A stretch of DNA of 38,537 nt, from contig CAYTJF010000021.1 in assembly GCA_964437945.1 (NCBI GenBank), positions 1 through 38,537 on the forward strand, in the 5' to 3' direction. Of the stretch, positions 1-7,337 are shown piece by piece. Each line of letters begins with the position of its first letter. The stretch's first letter is position 1. The notes beneath the pieces were generated by a model that saw nothing but the letters and a program-made list of their open reading frames with translations, was not told the DNA's origin and made no database searches. A program made the position numbers and the translations under genes. The DNA is from Granulosicoccus sp964437945. GTDB taxonomy: Bacteria > Pseudomonadota > Gammaproteobacteria > Granulosicoccales > Granulosicoccaceae.

Positions 1-120
1 GGCTTTATTCGCATCGAATAATCGACGCACGCGCTGCAATACCTGATTAGAGCTGGAACCAGCAGGTTTATCAAACAGGAGAATGCCGTGCAGATCCCGA
101 CCGCGCTTACGCCGGGCCAT
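1..120 (-). CDS. truB: tRNA pseudouridine synthase B, 5' part only (runs off the window)
   Basis: TruB makes pseudouridine 55 in the T-loop of tRNAs. Only the first 40 codons are in the window. They read MARRKRGRDLHGILLFDKPA and continue with SSSNQVLQRVRRLFDANKA, the typical TruB N-terminus with its HGILLFDKP and SSNxVLQxVRxLF segments. The start ATG (118-120) lies inside the end of rbfA, so the two genes overlap by 14 bases and are probably translationally coupled. It is the last visible gene of the rimP-nusA-infB-rbfA-truB operon. The catalytic Asp lies outside the window. Confidence 0.9.
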   Translation of the reverse strand, partial: MARRKRGRDLHGILLFDKPAGSSSNQVLQRVRRLFDANKA

Positions 121-595
121 TCAGCCCTTCATCTTTTGACGATTTGATTGCCGATTCGTTGGCCGGTTCATTATCTGTGCCTATGGCGCTCGATTGGCTC
201 TCAGAAGTACTGGTAGATACTCTTTCATCGTCAGTTGTATTGGTAGCCACAGCATCTGCTATAAGTGCTGACATATGTGCTCCACGCTCTATTGAATCAT
301 CGTAATAGAATCGCAGTTGTGGAACTGAGCGCGTGTTTATTCTCGGCGCTAACTTTCGCCGCAAAAAGCCGGATGCATTTTTCAAGGCTTTATCGGTTGC
401 CTCCCGCTCACCTGGCTCTGCGTTCATGATGGTGTAATGTACTTTAGCAGTGCCAAGGTCTGGCGAAACTTCGACCGATGACACTGTCACCATGGAGGAG
501 ACGCGCGGGTCTTTGATCTCGGTACGGATGAGCTCTGAGAGCTCGCGTTGAATAAAATCTGCAACGCGATGACTGCGCGGAAAATCCTTTGGCAT
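107..595 (-). CDS. rbfA: 30S ribosome-binding factor A
   Basis: RbfA is a late 30S assembly factor needed for 16S rRNA 5'-end maturation. The N-terminal ~110 residues are the KH-like fold, with SHRVADFIQRELSELIR, the IKDPRV segment, and RxxPxLRFYYDDSIERG near residues 90-105. The protein is 162 aa against about 130 in E. coli. The extra ~45 C-terminal residues are Ser/Thr/Asp/Glu-rich and look disordered. Its start overlaps the infB stop codon by one base (TAATG), and its end overlaps truB, so it sits tightly inside the operon. Confidence 0.95.
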   Translation of the reverse strand: MPKDFPRSHRVADFIQRELSELIRTEIKDPRVSSMVTVSSVEVSPDLGTAKVHYTIMNAEPGEREATDKALKNASGFLRRKLAPRINTRSVPQLRFYYDDSIERGAHMSALIADAVATNTTDDERVSTSTSESQSSAIGTDNEPANESAIKSSKDEGLNGPA

Positions 596-3441
596 TACAG
601 TGTCCGAGCAACCTCTGTGCGCTCAAATACTTCGACAATATCGCCAGGCTGAACATCGGTGTAGTTTTTCACACCAATACCGCACTCTGTCCCCATATGC
701 ACATCTTTAACTTCGTCTTTGAATCGACGCAAAGACTCAAGTTCGCCTTCGTATATCACTACGCTATCGCGTAATACGCGAATTGGTTCGTCTTTACGAA
801 CAACACCGTCGACAACCATGCAACCGGCAATCTGGCCAAATTTTGGTGAAGTAAACACCTCTTTAACTTCAGCATTACCAATAATGCGCTCTTTGACTTC
901 TGGCTCCAACAGACCACCAGCGATTGATTTAGCTAAATCAATGAGCTCGTAAATAACACTGTAATAGCGAAGATCAATGTTATGTTCCTGCACCAATCTG
1001 CGCGCAGCGCTATCGGCACGTACATTAAACCCGACCAGTATGGCATTCGATGCTGCAGCCAGATTGACATCAGATTCTGTAATCCCGCCGACCCCACCAC
1101 CAACGATAACGATATTGACTTCTTCTGTCGACAGCGCCTCCAGGGAGCTTCGGATAGCTTCAAAACTACCTTTTACATCGGCCTTTACTAACAGATTCAA
1201 GCTTGGTACGTCGCTGTTGTATTGGGTGAATACATCTTCAAGCTTAGTCATTTTTCTACCAGCCAAACGCGCATCACGACTCTTGTCTTCCCGCAACGTG
1301 GCGAGTTCACGCGCAATCTTGTCGTCTGCTGCAACCAGCATTTCGTCGCCAGCATTCGGCGTCGATGACAAACCCAACACCTGTACCGGGGATGAGGGAC
1401 CCGCCTCTTCCACGGCATCACCATCTTCATCGAACATGGCGCGAACACGGCCCGTTACCGCACCACAAATAATGATGTCGCCGCGTTTTAATACGCCTTG
1501 CTGAACCAACACCGTTGCAACTGGTCCGCGCCCCTTATCAAGCGATGCCTCGATCACTATGCCACTTGCGTTACCTTCGTGCACAGCGCTGAGTTCCAGC
1601 ACTTCTGATTGCAGCGTGATCGCATCAAGTAGCTTGTCTATGCCATCGCCGGTTATCGCTGAAACAGGAACAAACTGGGTATCTCCACCCCATTCTTCCG
1701 AGATGACTTCGTGCTGTGACAACTCGTTGCGCACGCGTTCAGGATCAACGCCTTCCTTATCCATCTTGTTTACCGCTACAACCAATGGTACGCCCGACGC
1801 CTTAGCATGTTTCACAGCCTCAATGGTTTGAGGCATGACACCATCATCGGCAGCCACAACCAGAACTACGATATCGGTCGCTGCTGCACCACGTTGACGC
1901 ATCTGCGTAAACGCCGCATGGCCCGGGGTATCGAGAAACGTAATAACACCGTTGTCGGTTTCGGTTTGATAAGCACCTATATGCTGCGTTATGCCACCTG
2001 CTTCGCCAGAGGCTACACGCGACGTTCGAATGTAGTCGAGCAACGATGTTTTACCGTGGTCAACGTGCCCCATAACAGTAACAACTGGTGGGCGGGCCTC
2101 AGCTTCACCTGCAGCAATACCAGCAATACGCTCTGCCAATGCAGCTTCGATATCGTCCGCACTCATCGGCGAGGCTTTGTGTCCCATTTCCTCAACAACT
2201 AAAATAGCGGTGTCCTGATCAAGTATCTGGTTGATGGTGGCCATAACGCCCATCCCCATCATTGACTTGATGACCTCATTCGCTTTAACCGACATACGGT
2301 TACCCAACTCGGCAACACTGATGGTTTCTGGTACCTCAACATCGCGTACAACCGGCTCGGTTGGTCTTTCAAAAGCATGCTTGGCTTCAAAATTTGCTGG
2401 TAATGCACGCTTTGGCTTACCCTTTCGTCGGCCCGATTTGCCCTTGGCAACGTGCAACTGGTTACGGCCGTAACGGGTATCGCCACCGCTGGCACCACCT
2501 TTACCTTTGCGACTCTTTTTATCACCGCGCCCAGCACCGGCGTTCGCACGATCACTGCCACTGGCCGCTTGCTGAGCTTCAATCGCTGCGCGGCGTTGAG
2601 CTTCTTCAAGCGCACGCTGCTGCTCGCGAAGTTCGGTTTCGCGTTTTTGTGTTTCCTCTGTTTCACGACGTCGCTCGGCCGCCACCTGCTTCTCGGCCTG
2701 TCTTTCAGCAGCTGCACGCGCTTGCTCTTCAACTTGTGCCCGCATGCGATCACTGGCAGAGGGTGGTGCTGGTTCGTCAGGCTCGGAAGTGCTGGAAGAG
2801 TCGACTGTTGCATCAGATTCGGACGAAGACTCGTCTGTCGCGTCTGCCGCTGAACCAGAAGCTTGTGCTGCGGCTTGTGCTATTTCAGCAGCGACGACAG
2901 CTTCAGCGTTCTTTTCGGCACTGGTTACGGCATCGGAAGCGGTATCAGCTGTTGCATCAGCAGTGGCAGTGGCAGTGGCAGTTTCGGATGCTGGTGCATC
3001 AGTAATTGGCTGATCGTTTGTTGCAGTGTCAGTTGTTAGCGAATCATCGACTGAGGGCGCTGTAGCACCATCGTTTGAAAGCGCTTGCTCTGCAGCTGCA
3101 TCGGGCGCACCTTCTGGGGCTGCTACTGCCTCTTTTTGTGTATCTCGTTTAATCAAGGTACGCCGACCACGTACCTCAACATTGACTTTGCGTCGACCTG
3201 AAGCGTCAGTTTTAAGTTCGCTGACGCGTTTTCTGCGCAAGGTGATCTTCTTGGAAGCACCGCCACTGGCAGCCTCACCACGCGATTCACGCAGATGCGA
3301 AAGCAAATTTAATTTTTCAGCGTCCGAAATCATGTCTGTTTCACCAGACTTCTCAACGCCTGCGTCTTTTAGCTGCACGAGCAGCTTTTCAACCGGCGTA
3401 CCGACCACTTGAGCGAGCTGTTTTACTGTAACTTCGGCCAT
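595..3441 (-). CDS. infB: Translation initiation factor IF-2
   Basis: IF-2 is the GTPase that places initiator tRNA on the 30S subunit. The 948-aa protein has the gammaproteobacterial long form. It begins with an IF2_N module (residues 1-50, VKQLAQVVGTPVEKLLVQLK), followed by an Ala/Asp/Ser/Glu-rich low-complexity linker (about 100-235), a charged Arg/Glu helix (about 235-290) and a second IF2_N-type domain near 370-420. The GTPase domain starts at G1 GHVDHGKT (458-465) and continues with DTPGHAAF (G3) and NKMDK (G4). The C-terminal C1/C2 domains end in EVFERTEVARTL. A run of 6-base repeats (near 2961-2982) encodes alternating Ala-Thr in the linker. It lies 26 bp downstream of nusA. Confidence 0.97.
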   Translation of the reverse strand: MAEVTVKQLAQVVGTPVEKLLVQLKDAGVEKSGETDMISDAEKLNLLSHLRESRGEAASGGASKKITLRRKRVSELKTDASGRRKVNVEVRGRRTLIKRDTQKEAVAAPEGAPDAAAEQALSNDGATAPSVDDSLTTDTATNDQPITDAPASETATATATADATADTASDAVTSAEKNAEAVVAAEIAQAAAQASGSAADATDESSSESDATVDSSSTSEPDEPAPPSASDRMRAQVEEQARAAAERQAEKQVAAERRRETEETQKRETELREQQRALEEAQRRAAIEAQQAASGSDRANAGAGRGDKKSRKGKGGASGGDTRYGRNQLHVAKGKSGRRKGKPKRALPANFEAKHAFERPTEPVVRDVEVPETISVAELGNRMSVKANEVIKSMMGMGVMATINQILDQDTAILVVEEMGHKASPMSADDIEAALAERIAGIAAGEAEARPPVVTVMGHVDHGKTSLLDYIRTSRVASGEAGGITQHIGAYQTETDNGVITFLDTPGHAAFTQMRQRGAAATDIVVLVVAADDGVMPQTIEAVKHAKASGVPLVVAVNKMDKEGVDPERVRNELSQHEVISEEWGGDTQFVPVSAITGDGIDKLLDAITLQSEVLELSAVHEGNASGIVIEASLDKGRGPVATVLVQQGVLKRGDIIICGAVTGRVRAMFDEDGDAVEEAGPSSPVQVLGLSSTPNAGDEMLVAADDKIARELATLREDKSRDARLAGRKMTKLEDVFTQYNSDVPSLNLLVKADVKGSFEAIRSSLEALSTEEVNIVIVGGGVGGITESDVNLAAASNAILVGFNVRADSAARRLVQEHNIDLRYYSVIYELIDLAKSIAGGLLEPEVKERIIGNAEVKEVFTSPKFGQIAGCMVVDGVVRKDEPIRVLRDSVVIYEGELESLRRFKDEVKDVHMGTECGIGVKNYTDVQPGDIVEVFERTEVARTL

Positions 3442-3467
3442 TGAATCTCTACTTTATCCGCTGTCGC

Positions 3468-4970
3468 TTACTCGCTTGCCTCTTCCTCGGCAAACCAGCT
3501 TTCACGCGCTTTCATTATCAGAGTGCCAGCAAGCTCTTCGTTCATATCCTGGACAACCATAAGGTCGTCAATGGACTGATCGGCGAGATCGTCAACTGTC
3601 TGAATACCATGGCTGGCCATATCAAGCGCCAACTCTTCATTCATGCCTTCCATTGCAATCAACTCTGCTGTTGGCGTATTGCCATCAAGCTTCTCTTCGG
3701 TCGCGATGGCTTTTGTCAGCAGTGCATCATGTGCACGACTACGCAGCTCATCAACGATTTCTTCTTCAAACTCATCAATATCCAGCAATTCCTGACGTGG
3801 CACATAGGCCACTTCTTCTACCGAAGTAAAACCTTCCTGGACCAATATGAGCGCAACTTCTTCATCCACATCCAGCGCATCAACAAATACCTGAACCGTG
3901 ACTTTGGATTCCGCTTCACTCTTTTCATCAGCTGCCGCCTCGTCCATGACATTAAGTTCCCACCCTGTCAGTTCTGATGCCAGCCGAACGTTCTGACCAC
4001 CTCGCCCGATTGCCAAAGAGAGTTTTTCATTCTCAACAGCAATATCCATTGACTTTTTATCTTCATCAACGACGATACCTTTGACTTCAGCAGGCGCCAT
4101 GGCATTGATAACGAATTGTGCAGGATCATCATTATGCAAAATAATATCGATTCGCTCTCCCGCTAACTCGTTCGACACGGTTTGTACACGCGAACCACGC
4201 ATGCCAACACACGCGCCAACCGGATCCAACCTGGGGTCCAGTGACGATACGGCGATCTTGGCGCGTGCACTTGGGTCACGAGCAGCACCGTTGATAACAA
4301 TAACGCCTTGACCAACTTCCGGAACTTCTAGCTTGAACAGTTCAATCAAAAACTCAGGAGCCGTACGCGAAACGAATAACTGTGGTCCGCGCGGTTCACT
4401 GCGCACATCGGCTAAATACCCTCTCAAACGATCACCAGGCCGAACTGCTTCGCGTGGAATCATGTCTTCGCGAGAAATATAGGCTTCTGCATTCGCACCA
4501 AGATCAAGATACACACCACCGCGTTCCAAACGTTTAACAATGCCCATCACCAATTCGCCAATACGACCTTTGTAAGCATCCACAACACGTTCACGTTCCG
4601 CCTCTCGTACTTTTTGTACGATGACCTGTTTGGCAGTCTGTGCGGCAATTCGGCCAAAATCGACAGAATCGATTTCCTCTTCCGTGTAATCACCAATCTG
4701 CAAATCTGGTTCTTCAACCTGTGCGGCTGAAAGCGTGATTTGGCGAAACGGGAATTCTTGCTCTTCGTCATCTTCGACCACGGCCCAGCGACGGTAAGTC
4801 AGATATTCACCAGTTTCACGGTCAATCGCAACTCGCACTTCAATGTCCTGTCCATGACGCTTACGGGTTGCAGATGCAAGTGCGGCTTCAAGCGCTTCGA
4901 AAATAATTTTTTCGTCTACGCCTTTCTCGTTGGAAACCGTATCTACAACAAGCAGAATATCTTTACTCAT
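3468..4970 (-). CDS. nusA: Transcription termination/antitermination protein NusA
   Basis: NusA binds RNA polymerase and the nascent RNA and controls pausing, Rho-dependent and intrinsic termination, and antitermination. Its 500 aa match the usual proteobacterial length. The order is an N-terminal RNAP-binding domain (1-130), an S1 domain (about 135-200, GIVKRLERGGVYLDLG), two KH domains (about 230-345, with RIDIILHNDDPAQFVINAMAP and LAIGRGGQNVRLA) and two acidic C-terminal repeats (about 365-495). The second KH carries the GRGGQN loop. It starts with ATG behind a GAGG. It is the second gene of the rimP operon, separated from rimP by 194 bp. Confidence 0.97.
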   Translation of the reverse strand: MSKDILLVVDTVSNEKGVDEKIIFEALEAALASATRKRHGQDIEVRVAIDRETGEYLTYRRWAVVEDDEEQEFPFRQITLSAAQVEEPDLQIGDYTEEEIDSVDFGRIAAQTAKQVIVQKVREAERERVVDAYKGRIGELVMGIVKRLERGGVYLDLGANAEAYISREDMIPREAVRPGDRLRGYLADVRSEPRGPQLFVSRTAPEFLIELFKLEVPEVGQGVIVINGAARDPSARAKIAVSSLDPRLDPVGACVGMRGSRVQTVSNELAGERIDIILHNDDPAQFVINAMAPAEVKGIVVDEDKKSMDIAVENEKLSLAIGRGGQNVRLASELTGWELNVMDEAAADEKSEAESKVTVQVFVDALDVDEEVALILVQEGFTSVEEVAYVPRQELLDIDEFEEEIVDELRSRAHDALLTKAIATEEKLDGNTPTAELIAMEGMNEELALDMASHGIQTVDDLADQSIDDLMVVQDMNEELAGTLIMKARESWFAEEEASE

Positions 4971-5164
4971 GGTGAGTGAGCCTCATAGCCGAGACGCGCT
5001 AACGCGCTCTTCTGGAAAAGTTTGTGTACTGTTCATATTCAATCCCCGAGTCAATGTTATTTGACCTAAATACTGACCTATATATCTACTTAACTATCAA
5101 TCTTTCAACGTACCAGTGCTAACTGGTTTAGCTAAATTGGTTCTGCTTTTCCCAGCTACTCAAG
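4971..5164. other. rimP-nusA intergenic spacer with a small hairpin
   Basis: This 194-bp spacer lies between rimP and nusA. I see no gene in it. A perfect 6-bp inverted repeat (ACCAGT, 4-base loop GCTA, ACTGGT) lies at 5112-5127. There is no T-run on the minus strand behind it, so it is not an obvious intrinsic terminator. It could be an RNA-processing hairpin or a NusA feedback site, but the sequence alone does not decide. Confidence 0.4.
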
Positions 5165-5647
5165 CTACTTGCCAGAACCTGCCTTCGATTTGGATAGGTT
5201 CGCGACCAAATGCGCCTCTTCGATGTCGCTTACCGGAAGATTGTAATCAATTCCATCGACTTCAATCAGTACGCCGTCATCTTCAACGGCTACCAGCTGA
5301 CCTTTAAAATTGCGGCGACCGTCAACGGCCACTGCCATTTTTACTTTCACTACTTCCGTTAGCTGTTGCGAAAACTGAATCGTCGTAAACAATGGTCGAT
5401 CGATTCCTGGTGATGACACCTCAAGCTGGTAGGCACTCTTGATTGTGTCTTCAACATCTAATACGGCACTGAGCTGCTTGCTTACCGTTACACAGTCTTC
5501 AACCACGACTCCGTTTTCAGTGTCGATAAAGACCCGCAGGGTCTGACCGTTCTCAGCCTGACCGAACTGTGCACCTACAAATTCGTATCCCAAACCGCTA
5601 ACCACCGGCGCAATGACTGATTCAATTCCTGGCGACACACGTCGCAT
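5165..5647 (-). CDS. rimP: Ribosome maturation factor RimP
   Basis: RimP helps 30S assembly and is normally the first gene before nusA. The core is clear: SVIAPVVSGLGYEFVGAQF, VFIDTENGVVVEDCVTVSKQ, SAVLDVEDTI and the highly conserved LEVSSPGIDRPLF. I chose the ATG at 5645-5647 (MRRVSPGIES). It has a GAGGA Shine-Dalgarno about 10 bases upstream and gives 160 aa, close to the E. coli length. An in-frame ATG at 5684-5686 would add 13 residues (MGLPMG...), but it abuts the assembly gap and lies in a palindrome. The gene itself is intact despite the gap. Confidence 0.93.
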   Translation of the reverse strand: MRRVSPGIESVIAPVVSGLGYEFVGAQFGQAENGQTLRVFIDTENGVVVEDCVTVSKQLSAVLDVEDTIKSAYQLEVSSPGIDRPLFTTIQFSQQLTEVVKVKMAVAVDGRRNFKGQLVAVEDDGVLIEVDGIDYNLPVSDIEEAHLVANLSKSKAGSGK

Positions 5648-5670
5648 ATGCTTCTTTTCCTCATTACTGC

Positions 5671-5688
5671 CCATGGGTAAGCCCATGG
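5671..5688. repeat. Inverted repeat CCATGGG-N4-CCCATGG at the contig end
   Basis: Two 7-bp arms flank a TAAG loop. The same 18 bases recur at 5826-5843 on the other side of the gap because the two contig ends are identical. In the real chromosome there is probably one copy, just upstream of the rimP Shine-Dalgarno, where it could form a leader hairpin on the minus-strand transcript. Confidence 0.6.
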
Positions 5689-5788
5689 NNNNNNNNNNNN
5701 NNNNNNNNNNNNNNNNNNNNNNNNNNNNNNNNNNNNNNNNNNNNNNNNNNNNNNNNNNNNNNNNNNNNNNNNNNNNNNNNNNNNNNNN
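5689..5788. other. Scaffold gap of 100 N between identical 55-bp contig ends
   Basis: The 55 bases before the gap (5634-5688) are exactly repeated after it (5789-5843). A 100-N filler between ends that share exactly 55 bp is what a de Bruijn assembler leaves when adjoining contigs overlap by k but are not merged. The true chromosome probably has no gap here, and the region shrinks by 155 bases. Open reading frames that run through the N are artefacts. Confidence 0.85.
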
Positions 5789-5869
5789 GACACACGTCGC
5801 ATATGCTTCTTTTCCTCATTACTGCCCATGGGTAAGCCCATGGATAGCCATTGTTGGACCCACCATCGA

Positions 5870-5921
5870 CGTCACGTAGCAGCGTCAAATATAGGCGTCA
5901 CATACAGGCGTCTTACGGATC
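5870..5921. repeat. Four degenerate 13-bp tandem units starting with CGTC
   Basis: CGTC occurs at 5870, 5883, 5896 and 5909, exactly 13 bp apart. Units 2 and 3 are most alike (CGTCAAATATAGG and CGTCACATACAGG), unit 1 is CGTCACGTAGCAG, and unit 4 has diverged. The array lies upstream of rimP on the side where its promoter should be. It may be an iterated protein-binding site or only a decaying tandem duplication. Confidence 0.45.
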
Positions 5922-5986
5922 ACCCCACCCTGGAGCCTATTTGGCATCCTACTGGGCATCCAAAAAGGCGATTTTGGCCAACGCAC

Positions 5987-6013
5987 AAAAAAGGCCCCGA
6001 TAGGAGCCCTTTT
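5987..6013 (-). terminator. Intrinsic terminator downstream of the ToxR-like gene
   Basis: Read on the minus strand, an AAAAGGGCTCC arm pairs with GGGGCC and a run of six T (plus positions 5987-5992). One G is bulged and one pair is G-U. It ends transcripts arriving from the ToxR-like gene and so insulates the rimP operon. A weaker T-run on the plus strand means it could act in both directions. Confidence 0.65.
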
Positions 6014-6275
6014 ATAAATCTAATTGTCAAAGTGGACCAAAGGAACATCAGGCCTCACTCCGTGCTCTCATGTGCACGTTGCTTTCTCAATGAGGGAGTT
6101 CGTACACTGGCAGCGAAGTATAACAGGCTGAAGACAAACACGGCAAATAACTCTGCCAGTTTGGATACATCAGATGTGCAAATTAGGTGCCCGCTCTAGA
6201 AAATCGAGCCGCAGACGTAGCATTAAGGAATTGACGGCAGATCTTTGTCGCCAGACTACCCGCCCAGTTTGTTCA

Positions 6276-7046
6276 CTACTGGTGGCTGCAGCCAGAGGGC
6301 AGAAACCAATTACTGTGGGCGTTACTGTAGGAAGTGTGCCAGAAGCCAGGAATACAAGAAGAACAGTTCGCTACTGGGTTCGCTACTGAGGTGAGGCAAT
6401 CAGTTGCAGATGTGCGGTCATATGCCATGTGCCCTGTCGTCGTACTGGCAGATGTGCCAAATGAAGACAACAGAAGCAAAGCGATGAGAACAAAAGTGCC
6501 GATCCAGGCGGTAGGGCTCTTTTGAAAACCGCAGATAACCCATTGAGAATTGAAAACCAGGTCTTGTACGAGTGCTGACACTGGACGACGAACCCGATCA
6601 TTTGATGTTGCAGTACGAACTTTCGAGTTATTCACAGACCTACCCATTACAGACTTACCTATTAAAGATTTACCCATTAACAACTTGCCCAACAGAGACT
6701 TACCAAAGAATATATCCGTTGATGCCACTGTTGTTTTTTTCGCATCTGGAGTCAGTAAGTAACCAACATGCGGAATTGTTTTGAGGTGATCATCACTAAC
6801 GACATGCCTGATCTCATTGATGCACTCGTTTAGCGTGTCGTCTGATAGCGCGTCGTCAGAACCGACGCCATTATCAGTAGGCACTCTGCGTAACAGGAGC
6901 TCTCTTGTTACCAGTTTATTCATATTTTGCTTGAGTAAGAGAAAAATTTGCGTAGAACCACGACGCATACGCATTTTTTCACCGTTATCGTCTATCAAAC
7001 AATCGAGCGTTGCTGAATACCGCCATCCATTAAACGTATTGTCCAT
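6276..7046 (-). CDS. Membrane-anchored ToxR/CadC-like winged-helix regulator with pentapeptide repeats
   Basis: The predicted protein has 256 aa. Residues 1-100 form an OmpR/PhoB-type winged helix like ToxR and CadC: a strand at WRYSATLDCLIDDNGE, the NKLVTRELLLRRV helix, the SDDTLNECINEIRHVVSDD recognition helix, and the IPHVGYLL wing. Residues 114-138 are five 5-residue repeats of the GKSLL type. One membrane segment follows at about 180-198 (WIGTFVLIALLLLSSFG). The last ~58 residues would be periplasmic and hold four Cys (217, 228, 231, 253). I chose the ATG at 7044-7046 because AAGGA lies 5 bases upstream; a TTG four codons earlier is less likely. The periplasmic part is much shorter than in CadC, so the gene could be C-terminally truncated (TAG and TGA stops are adjacent). 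The target genes are unknown. Confidence 0.75.
   Translation of the reverse strand: MDNTFNGWRYSATLDCLIDDNGEKMRMRRGSTQIFLLLKQNMNKLVTRELLLRRVPTDNGVGSDDALSDDTLNECINEIRHVVSDDHLKTIPHVGYLLTPDAKKTTVASTDIFFGKSLLGKLLMGKSLIGKSVMGRSVNNSKVRTATSNDRVRRPVSALVQDLVFNSQWVICGFQKSPTAWIGTFVLIALLLLSSFGTSASTTTGHMAYDRTSATDCLTSVANPVANCSSCIPGFWHTSYSNAHSNWFLPSGCSHQ
6633..6707. repeat. Five tandem 15-bp units inside the ToxR-like gene
   Basis: Units such as ACAGACTTACCTATT and AAAGATTTACCCATT follow each other head to tail for 75 bp. They encode the GKSLL/GKLLM/GKSLI/GKSVM/GRSV pentapeptides that lie between the winged helix and the membrane helix. Because the unit is a multiple of three, gain or loss of units keeps the frame. 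This would lengthen or shorten a basic linker. Confidence 0.85.
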
Positions 7047-7337
7047 ATATTCCTTCAAAACCTGCGATCAAGCATAGCCTACGATAGAGAACAAACCCAA
7101 CTTTTTAGCTGCTGCACCAGCAGTCGAGATCCTACATCACGATAGCGAAAAAGTGGGAGTTCCTTGCCAATACTATATTTAACTTGTGTTTGTTGAATAA
7201 TTACGGTACTGCAACAATCTCAATAATGAATATTGGGTTCCATCAGGCAGAGATTTTTACCGGTGGGAGCTTCTATCTTTGAATACGTTTTATTAAAGCG
7301 GGTCAATTGCATCTCGAAAGCTGTTCAAAATTTTATC
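7047..7337. other. Intergenic region between the ToxR-like gene and the carboxylase operon end
   Basis: This 291-bp AT-rich spacer must hold the promoter of the ToxR-like gene on the minus strand. TATAGT-like -10 words exist near 7171-7176 but lack a good -35. A small CTGCT/AGCAG inverted repeat lies near 7110-7124. I see no gene and no clear terminator for the upstream carboxylase operon. Confidence 0.5.

Larger units (their letters stand above)
5844..6275. other. Non-coding stretch between rimP and the ToxR-like gene
   Basis: This stretch presumably holds the rimP operon promoter, but I cannot point to a convincing -35/-10 pair. Visible structure is a row of CGTC words at exact 13-bp spacing (5870-5921), a CCAAAA/TTTTGG hairpin (5960-5977) and an intrinsic terminator (5987-6013). 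In 6014-6275 I see no credible gene, RNA gene or repeat. There is no tRNA or secG here, although those genes often precede rimP in gammaproteobacteria. Confidence 0.6.

Noticed and set aside
2361..3005. Long plus-strand open frames opposite infB
   Set aside because: They are antisense to a conserved gene in a repetitive low-complexity region. The frames are open because of Ala/Ser/Glu codon bias.
5575..5888. Open frames crossing the first N gap on both strands
   Set aside because: They consist of the duplicated 55-bp contig ends and unknown residues, so they are assembly artefacts.
5828..6199. 123-codon plus-strand open frame upstream of rimP
   Set aside because: It runs through the terminator and the CGTC array, has no Shine-Dalgarno, and its composition does not look like protein.
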